DNA of 64,000 nt from Orbilia blumenaviensis. Taxonomy: Eukaryota > Ascomycota > Orbiliomycetes > Orbiliales > Orbiliaceae. The notes under the pieces were generated by a model. That model did no database searches and was not told the origin of the DNA. It was given only the letters and a program-made list of their open reading frames with translations. The stretch's first letter is position 1, and each line of letters opens with the position of its first letter. The translations under genes were made by a program, and so were the position numbers. Where the stretch lies: assembly GCA_036872755.1 (NCBI GenBank), contig JAVHNS010000002.1, positions 682,001 through 746,000 of the forward strand, given 5' to 3'. Shown here in pieces: positions 50,250 to 61,781 of the stretch.

Positions 50250-52972
50250 AAGTCCTTTTTTTTTTCTTCGAAAATTCTTTCGAAGCATGACCTAATAGCA
50301 TAGTTTTAGAACTGATACAACCATAGGTTCCAAAAATGCTATTGCTATTCACGAGTCAGTTAAATCGCCGTTTTGATGCATCGAGAGCGGGAAAGGTATA
50401 CTTTATGGTTTTAGGTTATCGATAACTGGCTAACAATTATTGTTTCAGGATGCATAACATGTCGCACAGGCTTCGAGCTTCGGCCTACAGCTTGGACGTT
50501 GTAGTAGTAATCACGATATCTAAAAGAACGAGCCGTTTCGCAATGTGCTATTTATCCGTCTTTACGAAATTGCGCAAGGAAGTTAATTCTAGGTGCAGGT
50601 TTGGTAACTTATAATCTTCTTATGGAAGTAGCTCGCTACTTAGCCTCTGGCGGATCCGTTAATTAAACTACGCTGACCTTATGTACCAGCTCGAGTCTGC
50701 TTGGATCGTAGGCCCTTGGGAGAGAATGTATTCGGGAGCCTGGAAAAACAAATTAATAGAGTCGTCTTACGCACGTCTCGATTACTCGAGGGCGGCTAAC
50801 AGGGTCCTGTTGTGCAGTTGTCCGTCCTCTGACTGTCGAGTAGTGGTACTGGTACCACTTACGGTCGGGCTGAAATATCAGCCCATATGCTTACTCCCTC
50901 GAGGCTGAAATATTGACTATTAACCAACCCATTATCTCTACTAGTAAGTATACCCTGCCCGACGCCGCCATGATAGGTTTAGGAAAGAGCGGCATCCATG
51001 GGCCGCCCGAATGCACTGTTACTATTGCGAAGCCGACTCATTTGGTTCAGTAGAACCAAATATCTTACGACGTTCGGGACGACAAGGACGTATGCCGAAT
51101 AATAAGGCCTTCTACAGGGGTAATTTCGTTCTTCCAGTTCTGAGCTACCTGCCTGACTTTTCTATGAATCACATAAGCTGGATTGCGTGGTTTGGTTTTT
51201 GCGGAGTCAGCCTGCTAAGGCACAATTCTGGTCCCGCAAGATAATTGTGCCCACCATGTCATACTCACGATCGGAAATATGAATGAAGTTATCGCAATAT
51301 ATCCCTTGAACCAATGTAGCCCTCAAACACCCTACGATCAAAACTGTGCGAGCATATAGAAAGTAGTTAACCCGATAGATCCCGAAAGGTTCTCTAGACC
51401 GGCCCACTCACATGGAATCGATAGCTAACAAGCCTGTATGGCGCCATGGCGGCAATAACATTATTAAGCTATCGTAGTCATGATCAATGCAAAATGTGAT
51501 ATAAGTTTGTTATTTGAAAATATACTGGGCTTGTCTCCTATTCGGATTTCGAAACTAGCATTGCAATTGTCATAACTATGTAGCCCAAACTGTGAGAACC
51601 CAAACAAATCACAGGCAATGTAATATGCCCCATCGCTATAGTTGTCATGAGACCTGTGTACCAAATCGACTGACTAAGCGGGATCTGGAATATGTATCCC
51701 GCCGCGACGCGCACAGAAGGGGCGAAGCAGGTGTATAAAATTAGATTTAACGGGCGGGATGCATGCATTTAAGGAACTGTCGACAAGCCTCGACTCTAAG
51801 CGAACTTGCGATACCTGCAAGTACAGTTGTGCCGTAATTAATAACAATCAATCACAAGCTTCCGAGGAAAAGATTTGGCAATTAGGCCTTTAGTAGACTG
51901 TAGGCATCTTATGTAGTCATACACCAATGAGTTGTCATGATTTTGAACTTATTCAGGTCTGGAGTGTTTTTTTGACAGTCTCCAGGGCGAGGCATATGGT
52001 TGACCGACGGGCCTGAATAACCAACAAAATGATTAATAGGGTCTGAACACGCCGACTATTAAGAGCAATTTCAGCCACACATTTCCTGTGCAGGCTGACT
52101 TTTGCTAAAGGCGATACCGGTATATATCCGCAAAGCAGTTGAACGAATCCAAAGACTCTGTATATATACCCTCTGGTCGAAACGCCTTGACGAACGAGGC
52201 TGAGCAACACATGGCATGATACCTGGATATCTAGGCGAAATCCCCGGATATCGATCCCTAATTGGATTGATGATAATTGAATAGATATGCCCGCGGCTGC
52301 GAAGGCATCTGGAAGCCAGCCCCGCTCACGGTGTTTTCTTAGAAGCCGTTATGTCCCAGGAACAGCATTCCCCTCAACTGCTTCTGCGTGCACGCGTGCC
52401 TCCAACAACTGAGTTGTTTGGTTATGCAAAGATGCATTATAAATGCCAAGGCGGGAGAGTGAATCCAGCGTACGAACTGTTGATGCCTCACAGCCCCCTC
52501 GCAAGAAGCGAAGAGGAAACATGTGGATGGTGTTTAGCTAATCTAGGGATTCTTTACTCTTTTGGATCGCTTTTGCTTTGCAGACGAAGCGGCAGGTACT
52601 GCTTTTCATGGGTCGTGTGTAACTCCATCTAGCCCTGACTAAGCTCGATCTATGGGAACAATTCCGCAGGCGCAAGGACTGTGCATCATGAATTTGTAAT
52701 TGCTCGCCGGAATCCGAATCGCGATAGGGCCTAGGACCAAATCGTGGCGGAGTCTAAACTTGGGTCTGAACGGCTGAATGTGGACGGACTAGGATCGATC
52801 TCTTTTTTTTGACGTGATGCATGGTTGTGGTGGTGGGATAGCTGACTTTGCAAACCTCCAGAATGCTCCCACATTAGGGAGTGTATCTTCAGACTAGCTA
52901 GGCTTCCCATATGGCCATGTGCAATAATATTAATTTTCCCCGGATAGCGAAAACGCCGACGTGCACAAGATG

Positions 52973-53445
52973 TATGAGGCATACATACCCTCCGATGCGC
53001 GTCTATGCACCTATGCAGCTAAGGCTGAAATGACATCTGATCTCCAAGTTGAGGCCATATTTTCGTCGTTTTATGAAACGCCCCACTTGCACTTGCACTC
53101 CGGAAAACAAGGGAGTGATCTGGCAAAATGTAGTCACTGCCGAAGCGGCAGTCGAAGTCACGATACAAGCGTCGCAAACCTAGCCCTTTGCCTAGTCGGT
53201 TTTGAAATTCTGATGCCAGAAGGATGTATTACTGTATTATATTGTTGGGGTTGAATATGCATACCCCGGAGACAACTAATGAGCCATATCAGGGCACCCA
53301 GTACGGACCAGTGCAGTGCCCAAGTAACCCCGATCGTGATATTAATATTAAGCCCAACCTCTGGGCGCGGGCATATCGCACATCGGGAACCGCGTTCGGG
53401 AATGGCGAAACCGACGTCCGGCTGGCTCCAGTTAACTGGCCGTAG
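52973..53445 (+). pseudogene. Coding-like stretch in two overlapping frames, unresolved
   Basis: An ATG at 52973 opens MYEAYIPSDARLCTYAAKAE with cysteine pairs (AKCSHCRSG, later PEGC and LYC) and stops near 53254. An overlapping frame continues protein-like sequence (NEPYQGTQYGPVQCPSNPDR, then LAPVNWP) to 53445. No splice pair that keeps frame was found, so I treat it as a possible relic or a chance pattern. Confidence 0.25.
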
Positions 53446-53779
53446 GCCTATTATGCCCAAGTCGGTCGCAATCCATGGCCATGGGCTCGAGCTCGTTCGG
53501 TGCTAAGGCCAGTAGGGTAGCATCGTGCCAAGACAGAATTCCGCCTTTGAATGGCCCGATTCAACAAACAACCGAGAAAATAATATTTAATCCCTTGAAC
53601 TCCCGTGAACTTTGCAACCTAAAAAATCTAGTTCGACACTTACAAACCATCGAGGATTCTTCACGAGTTAGGGCCGGCGACGACGAGACGGGTATCAATA
53701 GACCGGTTATGATTTCGAGAACAGAACGGGGCGAATCCAGGCACGAAATTGGATAATATCCGACAACTAGACCATATCC

Positions 53780-54576
53780 ATGCCGAGAGGTGTAAAGGAC
53801 GAGGGGACTTGCTTTTATTGTCGACGGGACAAGAAGAAGGTGCGATACATCCACGCTTGACAGTGCCATCCAACGTCGGTCTCGACGTCCCAGTCAGACC
53901 TCCGCTGAAACCCACGCGGCTCTGCTGGTCTGAGAGGGGGACTGTTTCTATTATATCCCGAAAGCATGCATCTTCTAACTCGGCGGTGTTTTGGTAGTGC
54001 CTACGGGAGACCCCCAAGGGCGAACCGGAGATTTGCGAGCGCTGTGCCAAATATGGCTACATATGCGCCGCAACCCAACCGTCGCAGGCGGAGAGCACTA
54101 GACGAGTGCTAAATCGACATCGATGTGACGCCTGTAGGAAGCATCACCAAGTGGTACGTCCACGATCATCAATCTTCCATCAAAGTCCCTACATTTCACA
54201 ATGCTGACTTCCCTCCTTCTAGTGCTTACCAATTGACCGGCAATGGCCGGATCGCTGTGATCGCTGTGTGAAGCGGAATAGAGCATGCTCTCCGCCATTT
54301 ACACAATCAGCCGCTGGCCGTGCACTGGCCAGTTCGCTGTATTTCCCGAGCCTCAACCCAACCGTAGCTTCAAGTCCAACAGGCCAAGCCAACTACCCTG
54401 CACCTTCGAGCGTATCAAATCAAAGTGCCAATAACCTCGAAGCCCCTTCTCGGTCGAGATCACAGATAACCGATATCATGTCCATCGACAATGTCCTCTC
54501 CGATGCACCGGAGCAACCACGTTACGACTATAGAGACTGGGTACAAAAACTGGAAGAACATCAATTTAGGCGGTGA
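53780..54576 (+). CDS. Small protein with two tandem Zn2Cys6 clusters
   Basis: Exons 53780-53839, 53998-54153 and 54223-54576 give 189 residues. Cluster 1 has Cys at 11, 14, 21, 33, 36 and 43; cluster 2 has Cys at 63, 66, 73, 84, 87 and 94. Both follow C-x2-C-x6-C-x10/11-C-x2-C-x6-C, the fungal binuclear zinc cluster. Both introns are phase 0 and fall immediately before the third Cys of their cluster, so exon 2 (52 codons) spans exactly from one such point to the next. The start gives MPRGVKDEGTCFYCRRDKKK. The rest is Ser/Pro/Ala-rich and disordered (SSPTGQANYPAPSSVSNQSA) and ends in a short helix (DYRDWVQKLEEHQFRR). There is no fungal transcription-factor domain. Nuclear, DNA-binding regulator is the likely role; a protein-binding adaptor is possible. 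Confidence 0.82.
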
Positions 54577-55886
54577 TGCATTGGGAACGGCGACGACGGG
54601 CGTTAGGCACTTTGATATTTTTGGCTTCTCGGTTTGGTTATTTTTACTGTTCTACTATGGTGATACTCCTGGAGACGCGATGATACTTTTTATTTCATGT
54701 TCTTTCCATGTGCTCTTGATTCTGTACATAGTATTCTGGCGGCGTAGTGTTACAGTGGACAGGCACACACCTTGCCTATCCCATCCCGGGATTGGATTTT
54801 TCTGTTCTTCTTTATTACTTTTTTTCTCCCAAGACTTGCATCGGCTTCGTTCCGTGCGGCGGATTACTGAACAACCCCCGAAGGCAAACTCTTCTAATTC
54901 AAATGACACAATTCTGATTATTAAAGATTACACACAGATCTTCGAAAATTTAGGAATGAATACTTAGTTGCAGGATAAGAATCCCACAATTAGATGGGGG
55001 GAGCCCGAGAATGGTTAGCCATAAACGATATGGCCAGCAGTTCTCAACTGGCCCTAACGGACCTGTACTCTGTGATACGTACCTCGTGAGATCCTGGGAG
55101 TCATTTTAGCCTCAGCGACTAAATTCCAAGACACGCTAACTTTCGCTCCTGTGCGAAGACTCTCGGATTTCCAAGCCGAGAATTCTTCTTAACGGCCATG
55201 AGGCTGCCGGAACGACGTCCACACCACCAAACTGTAAAGTCCGATGTGCTAACGGTACGCTTACTTGATCTCGCATAACGTTATATCTAGGATTTTAAGT
55301 TAGGAATATCTAAAGCCCCGCCCCTCAAATGTAGTAAAGGGAGCCGGAAAATGGCAATGATTTATGCATACGGATCCACGGAGCCGCATTTCTAGTCCCT
55401 AACTTGGAAGTATTAATAAATATCAGTTTAATCAACAACGAATATCTATGTTCCAGAACCGGGATCCGATGAACCCGAACCTCTGTTTGATGTGTCTTGA
55501 TACCCGGTCGATTGCATACCCGAGCAATTAAATATCTGCTCAATTGTAACGTTTCCCATAATCATGACTTCGTAATCCTTCATCATAAGCTCGGGCCTTC
55601 ACAAGGTTTAAGGGTAATACACATGATATAACGACATCTCTAGAAATATTGACTAAAACCACTAGGGGCACTCGCATGTGCAGTTTTGTCGACATTTCTG
55701 CATTTTCTCTATTCCCACACATGTGTATTCTCTGTATTTTCTGCACTAGTCAAACAATTTATTTTTACTGGAGATACCCAGAATTTCGGGTATGTTTCCA
55801 TATAAAAGACCTATATAGGTAAGTAGATGCTCAACAATGCAAATTTAAAAATTTTATAATATCAGAAAACTACATGTTCTACGTTT

Positions 55887-56132
55887 CTAGTGGGTGTCGA
55901 AAATTACACGGCGGGGTACTTCGACCGTGTGGCCCAAAGTGAATTCATGGAAGATGACAGTTGTTTTATAACGTTCCGCGAAATGTAACGAGAAATAGGC
56001 CAACGAACGCACACCCACTGGGAATGACACGGCCCACATTTCCTGCAGGGATCTAACGTTAAGGAATGAATAGTAGACCAAGCCTCGCACCCGGGAGCGA
56101 TCTTTGCAGAACTGCTCTTCATCTTTGCACAA
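55887..56132 (-). CDS. Coding-like 81-residue frame (doubtful)
   Basis: Minus-strand frame beginning MCKDEEQFCKDRSRVRGLVY and ending VEVPRRVIFDTH. Codons end mostly in C or T as in nearby real genes, and the amino-acid mix is natural (hydrophobic strands alternating with charged residues). No signal peptide, splice partner or known motif was found. It may be an exon of an unrecognised gene or a relic. Confidence 0.25.
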   Translation of the reverse strand: MCKDEEQFCKDRSRVRGLVYYSFLNVRSLQEMWAVSFPVGVRSLAYFSLHFAERYKTTVIFHEFTLGHTVEVPRRVIFDTH

Positions 56133-56269
56133 GAGAATCTCTGATTAATTGAACTGATACAGCCATCTCAGGGGCTATGTTAACTCTGGAGCCCTCAGTT
56201 AGCATACCTCAACTTTTTACTCGCCTAAAGTCCTAAAATTTTTCTATCCAATTTCTTGCTAAGACTAGT

Positions 56270-56477
56270 TCAGTATGCCTCTACTCCCACAAGTAAAAAA
56301 GAACCTCGTTGTGGTCCAGACAACGTCACCTTTACACGCATAGGTATCACGTTAAGCGATTCCAATTGCCGGGGCATGTTACCTGCTAATATCACTCTTT
56401 GGGATTATTTTAGTTCGAATATTAGAGTGTACAGTAACCGATATTGCAATGACTCTGGAAAAACCGATCAAAATTGA
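56270..56477 (+). CDS. Possible exon of a secreted protein (doubtful)
   Basis: After a ctaagactag acceptor-like site the frame reads QYASTPTSKKEPRCGPDNVT, then CRGMLPANITLWDYF, and stops after NRYCNDSGKTDQN. It has three cysteines and N-glycosylation sequons (NVT, NIT, NDS), features of secreted proteins. No upstream exon with a signal peptide was found. Listed as a fragment only. Confidence 0.25.
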
Positions 56478-58536
56478 TATCGCATAATAATAATAATAAT
56501 AGCCGGTGAGTAAACCCTAAGTACTGAAGTGCAGGGTGATATGCTAGTGGAATATAATTTATCGATATCTCTGGCCATGGATCTAGATCTGCCCTTACGA
56601 AATGAGTCTCAGACGATTCATAGTACCCTCTCACACAAAATATTTATCCAGCCGGCGCCAGAAGTTCCCTTTCATTCACGGACAAGCTTCCTAGGTAGGT
56701 GGGGAAAATCACACCTTGCCTGTTAGCCATACACAAGTCTGCTACCATTCTAGTAGCACTAGAGGAAGCCCAATCTAGCGAAATCACTGAATCGACACTA
56801 ATAGGTTGCCAAATACACATAATATACAGGTGCCTGCAGGTTTGGGGATAACTGCGCACATTAGAATTTGACTGTCGACACTTACCGCGAGATTCTAGGA
56901 CACAAATATATAACAGAATACCTCTAGAGGCAGCTCCTTTAGGTGCCTAATCATGAGACGAAAATATCTATGTATATACACGGCGATAAAGTAATCACAG
57001 TACTTAGCAAGAATTTATTATCTGAGACCCCGATCCAAAGTTTGTCTTAGGAGGTGCTTTGCAACTACGGTTCACCGCGTCGAATCATGATATCACCCAA
57101 CAATTCAACATGCAACATATACTATACGCTTATCCAGGTACCTAGATAAATTAAACCGCCTTATGTCGCCTGGGTATAGCGCGGTGATGGCAGTGTATAG
57201 ATTGACTTTGCCACCAGGGCTTTGATTTAAACGGATCACAATTTTGGGGCCCCAAATGGTTATAAAACCGATCTGATATCTATCCTGCATCATGTGTCAT
57301 GTCGACCGGCCCCAGGCTGCCGGTTGATTCATATGTAATCGCGTTCAGTCTCGTAACCAAGCTATTCCCGACTGTGAGTCAGTATGGCGGCCAAAATGTG
57401 TCAAAACATATATACCAATACCCGTTACTTCAAAATCTGGAGTTGTGTTTTTAAGAGTAGTGTTCGCAGCCCCAGCAGGCCTTGGCTAGCTCCTCTAGAT
57501 ACCTAGGTGCTCATTCGAATTTAAATACACGATGCGACCATCGACCACGATCATGACATAGCACCCAAGTAGTTACGTACCTAAGTAAATATAGGCGTAC
57601 ATATGTGTGTGCCTGAATGGACTCGACTAGGATGCATTTCATTACGATTGCAAACGCAACGCCCGACTTACGGTACCGCGGTCATGTTTAAGTGCGGGGA
57701 CAGCTGCAATCTAGTTTAGTTTCTAGTATTGCTACCGTCGAAGTTCGAGTCGTCCCACCTTCTCAAAATTAAACACCTGGCCACAAAATGCAACACTTAA
57801 AATATTAATGCGGCGAGTCGTAGGCATCCAATGTGACCGGTTTTAAAAATCCAACATGGCTATGACACATAGGATAACCATGCATAATTATATAACAATA
57901 GTGTATAGGATTCGGCCAAGGGACAGCCCTAAGAATAGCGTGTGCATATAGAGAAAGATATAGCGGAGTCGCCACACACAGGGCGTCACTGGTGTTAATG
58001 GTAGGTTATGTAAGAACATTTTTAAGTTAAACTCAAGATGAGAAGCATTTATACCCACCTATACACATACAACGTCTTAAAGCTTCCATGCTATAATATT
58101 CTTAAGAATACTATCATTATTATATATATGAGTCAATTTGGGGGTATTAGAGATACTAGAAGTAAAAGACTCCCATTCCGAAACTACCTATAGGGTACTC
58201 AACCTTATTAAGTGGAACCGTGTCGCAATCTCGCTACCTGGGTAGCTGCCAAGTTGGTGTGTTATTAAAATACGCGGGTTATATATTTAATGATCATCTG
58301 AATGTGTAAGCAGTCTACTAGGAGTCAGGGTGGCAAGGTACTGCTGTGCCTTAGTTGGAAGAAAATCTCGAAGATGTCCTAACTATATAGCCCTCCAGGC
58401 TGGAATCCAGTTGTCCAAATTGCCACCGGTTTACTTGTCTGTTCAGAGTCGTACGTGTGCTACAATAAACTAGTTATTCTATAGACCTGGATTGAAAGCA
58501 AGATATAGAATTTTAGTTATGTCGCAAGGTAATCGA

Positions 58537-58547
58537 TATATATATAG
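58537..58547 (+). promoter_or_regulatory. Candidate TATA box for the first secreted paralog
   Basis: TATATATATAG lies 126 bp upstream of the ATG at 58663. Motif and spacing only. Confidence 0.35.
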
Positions 58548-58662
58548 TATCCCCTGTCTCCCCATAGACTTTAAGTCCCCTAGATTCTAATACACAACCA
58601 GGATTGGTCTCGTAAACTAGCCCCGCCAAGTGGCCCGACTATTTAGCCATAATACACTAGTT

Positions 58663-59894
58663 ATGCTTCTATTTAGCAATGCTCTGGGTAGAATTGGTCT
58701 CCCGTTGCTCCTCCTAGTCGTACGGTCATCCCAACTCGCAACCCCACATACAACCACAATAAACTCGTCGAATATCTCTGATACTTTTACTGGACCCGCT
58801 GTTCGGGGTGATTTTACACTCCCGGTAAACTCCACAGGTAGAGAATCTACGGGATCGTTGATTCTTAAAGATGGAAATCAACGTCATAATCTATCGACCG
58901 TTAGAAGCCCCCTTTCAATAAATACAACTCTCGACTTCAACGGTTCCCTGGCTCAGGAAAAGGACAAAGCTGTTTCACCCAGGGCAAATTTACCACAAGG
59001 CTATTTTATCGCTGACATGCGCGTGGAATGCGACAGTCCATCAGAAAATATCAGGAAAAATCGGCCTTACTTTGAGCAGGTGAACACGGAGAACATACCG
59101 CCCGAGGAATTTGGCGGGTATCCAAACTGGTACGAACAATTTCCACCTGCTTCCCGAGATGATGAGGGAGCCTGGTTGGCACGAGTAGAACGTGTCATAA
59201 GCTATTTCTGGGATGAGGCGAAGGCTTGCCAAGAGTGTCTGTGTACACTGGAATACTCAAATCTTGGGAAATACCGGCTGTTACCGAATCCACAGAGCAC
59301 TAATTGCCCCGATATGAGAGCTGCATATAGATGCGCTATTATTTTTGGTATGAACAAGAAATTCACTCGCATTAGTGTATAATAGGGTGCTATAGCTAAT
59401 TGGATTCGCGGTTTGTATCTACTTGTCGACCGTTAGGTTGTGCATGTTACGAGTTCCTTGCCAATCCAGACCAGGGCAAGTTGATGAGTGGCCGGTTGCT
59501 CCACCACTATGGAGCGGGGAAATATCTTAAAACCCACGGGACTGGGCCCTTGGAGCCCCGATTTAACTACCTAGTAGGGTTGAGGCTAGAAGATATATCA
59601 TCCTGGCATGCAGGCAGCTCGACAGGAAATACCGCAGCTGATTTTCTAGGAGGGAAAGGGGGCAGATTGCTCTCCCCCGGCACCAAAGAGCCTTATTATC
59701 TTGAAGGACCAACTGCGGAACCCGAGATAAGCTGGCCTATTGAGGATGAGGTTCCCCCATTATTTCGCTTTGGTGGCTTTAATGCGCTTAGGCAGACATT
59801 CTCAAACAGCTTCAAAAAAGTCAAGAGAAGTAGCAGCAGAAGCATTCCTAACAAAGGAAGAACTACTAGTGGATCTATTCCCAATAGGAAATAA
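58663..59894 (+). CDS. Secreted Cys-rich hypothetical protein, paralog 1 of a tandem pair
   Basis: Exons 58663-59347 and 59437-59894 join after the first base of Gly229 (gtatga donor, cgttag acceptor); 380 residues. The ATG at 58663 gives a signal peptide (MLLFSNALGRIGLPLLLLVV). Residues 28-105 are Ser/Thr/Asn-rich with several N-glycosylation sequons. A Cys domain follows: C123, then C189-x2-C192-x-C194, C215, C224, C230-x-C232. The intron lies just before the last Cys pair. The C-terminal third has TKEPYYLEGPTAEPEISWP and ends in a basic Lys/Ser/Arg tail (KKVKRSSSRSIPNKGR). The gene at 61782 shares signal peptide, Cys pattern, intron place and phase, LEGPT motif and length, so both belong to one family. 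I do not recognise it; an effector-like secreted protein is the natural guess. Confidence 0.75.
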
Positions 59895-61781
59895 TTTATC
59901 TTAGCCGAAGGTATCAACAAAATCCTACATTTAAGGACACTGTCCACACAAGTTTGTATCTGTAGGTATGAACTTGCTGAGAAATGGTTCTGGGAATCAA
60001 CCTATCAGCGCTCTATATAAATATCGGACAGAAAGAGGATGTGTAATAAACTTTCCTCAACATACAATGCAACGCTGTTATCGGGAAAAGACTAGATATA
60101 TCGATATCTTAGATGCTCAATAAGGGGCATATAAGTTCCAGTTCATTTGATTTTATATCCTGCGAATTTCGCGACGCAGCTTCAGTAGCAGAGATGCAGA
60201 TACCCCAATGGGGACCGATAAACCCAGCTCCTAAATTAAATTTACCGTCACAAATTAGCCTACATTTCAAAGAAACCGTTGTAGCTATCATCCCTTTCAA
60301 TGGAGGCCATAGCGTCTAGAAACAAAGTATGAGACTGGGTTGCAACTGTCTCCGCACTTAAGCTCGACCGTTAAAGCATTTATATAATTATTTTATTAAA
60401 CCAACTTAGTGCAGATGTACAGACTGTGAGATTAGTACTATAGCTACCTGCGGCGAAGCTGTGGAATCTTATCCGGTCGTTTGAATTAATGGATAGTATT
60501 ATCTTTTATTCACGTCTAGGCTTCTAGGAGAGTAGGCACCCATGTCGAATTATAATTATAGAAGAAACCACGCGTTTCAGTACCCGGGCACGGTGGGTGC
60601 AAGGTAGGTGCAAAGGTATGGCTTTGTAAGTCTCAGGCACGGAACAATGTGGATGTGTAGTATAGGTAGTCCGCAAGGAGGTGGGACAGTACCCAACTCC
60701 TGTTGCCAACGGTAAGTTCCAAGTTACTGTGCATTTGTACATGCCCATGTATGCGATATCGCCCAAAAATTCACTCGGAACCATGTTCTACATATGAAAA
60801 AATAGATCCAATCAATGACTACACAAAAATTGAATTTTTAGGAGGCTTCGCCGGGTTGCCTACCCCACCTCCTAGCATACCTACCCAGCTAGATTATATA
60901 CTAACTAAGTAGTAAGTAGGTAGGCATCTAGGTATCTAGGTAGGTACCTAGGTATTAAGTATAAGTTCAAATACAACACTACCTTATTTACTATCTATAC
61001 TAGTATCAACTAATGATAATGCTACCTAGCTGAATCTAATCAAACAATAGCTAAATAAATAACGAGGTAAAGATATAACTATATATAAGTGACTACCTAG
61101 CTAAATAAAATAACATTTTCAAGAAATCTTAAATTAAATTTACTGTGGAACAGATAGCCAATAAAGTACATATATAAATTAAACAACATACTCGTATTTT
61201 ACAAAATTGGACATCCCCACCATATTTTAGAGGCCAGTGAGGCAGTGCACTAGTGGTTTCTCTGCCTAGTTAAGGTGGACCCATTGACCACAGCGTAGTG
61301 ACATAGGGTCATTGAACTAGCTGGAGCCTAGCCAGCCGCTAGATGTTCCTGAATACTTTTGCAACCGCTACTACATATCTGCGATTGCGGGATTTGTAAG
61401 CGAAAACTATATAATGAATGCGCAACATGCATGAGATATATTCATCTCGTATACTGGCCGCTTAGCTTAAGCCAACACGAGTTGCAATGTTGGCTTGTGA
61501 TATGATTATAAGCTTATTCCCAGTATCAGCAAACAGTTTCGTCTCTAGGTCTTGACATCGTATGAATATATATGACTAAAGCACTTGCAATTAGGTAAGC
61601 TTCCACACAAAGTGTGGCCGCTTTGTAGAAGCTAGTTTACGACAGATAAACTTAATCAACTAGCTTAAGTGAAGTATACTAGTACAAGAGCTACAAAGAT
61701 GTCTGAAGCTATAGCTCTATTTAAGATAATACATATAGCTCCCTAAACTGAAACCCATTTATTAGATTATAGACCCCAACC
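59895..61781. other. AT-rich intergenic region between the two paralogs
   Basis: No gene supported. It contains the CTAGGTA-repeat tract at 60905-60960 and long A/T-rich stretches (61000-61200). Short frames here have no motif. The distance between the paralogs is 1.9 kb. Confidence 0.55.
60905..60960. repeat. TAGGTA/CTAGG low-complexity palindromic tract
   Basis: An interval made almost only of AAGTAG, TAGGTAGG, CTAGGTAT and GTACCTAGG words. Several sub-words are self-complementary (TACCTAGGTA), so the tract can fold on itself. Similar words lie near 25344-25450, 28707, 30297 and 57137. Confidence 0.7.

Larger units (their letters stand above)
48046..53779. other. Long gene-poor block (5.7 kb) with scattered coding-like relics
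   Basis: No intact gene is supported. Two areas with natural codon patterns but broken frames are listed separately (49679-50249 and 52973-53445). Other frames, such as 50681-50908, 51011-51244 and 52351-52632, have cysteines and plausible codons but no partner exons or family motifs. Short TACTAGGTA-type words occur near 48604. Confidence 0.45.
54577..58662. other. Long gene-poor block (4.1 kb), AT-rich in places
   Basis: Holds two coding-like small frames listed separately and otherwise nothing convincing. The frame 54491-54967 begins inside the Zn2Cys6 gene and is a shadow that runs into hydrophobic T-rich sequence. Palindromic words such as ACCTATATAGGTA (55809) and CCAGGTACCTAG (57135) occur. 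Confidence 0.5.

Noticed and set aside
54491..54967. Hydrophobic frame as a membrane protein
   Set aside because: It begins inside the Zn2Cys6 gene in another frame, and its hydrophobic part is T-rich non-coding sequence.
55887..56132. HEFTLGH as a zinc-metalloprotease site
   Set aside because: The spacing is not HExxH and no third ligand or protease context is present.
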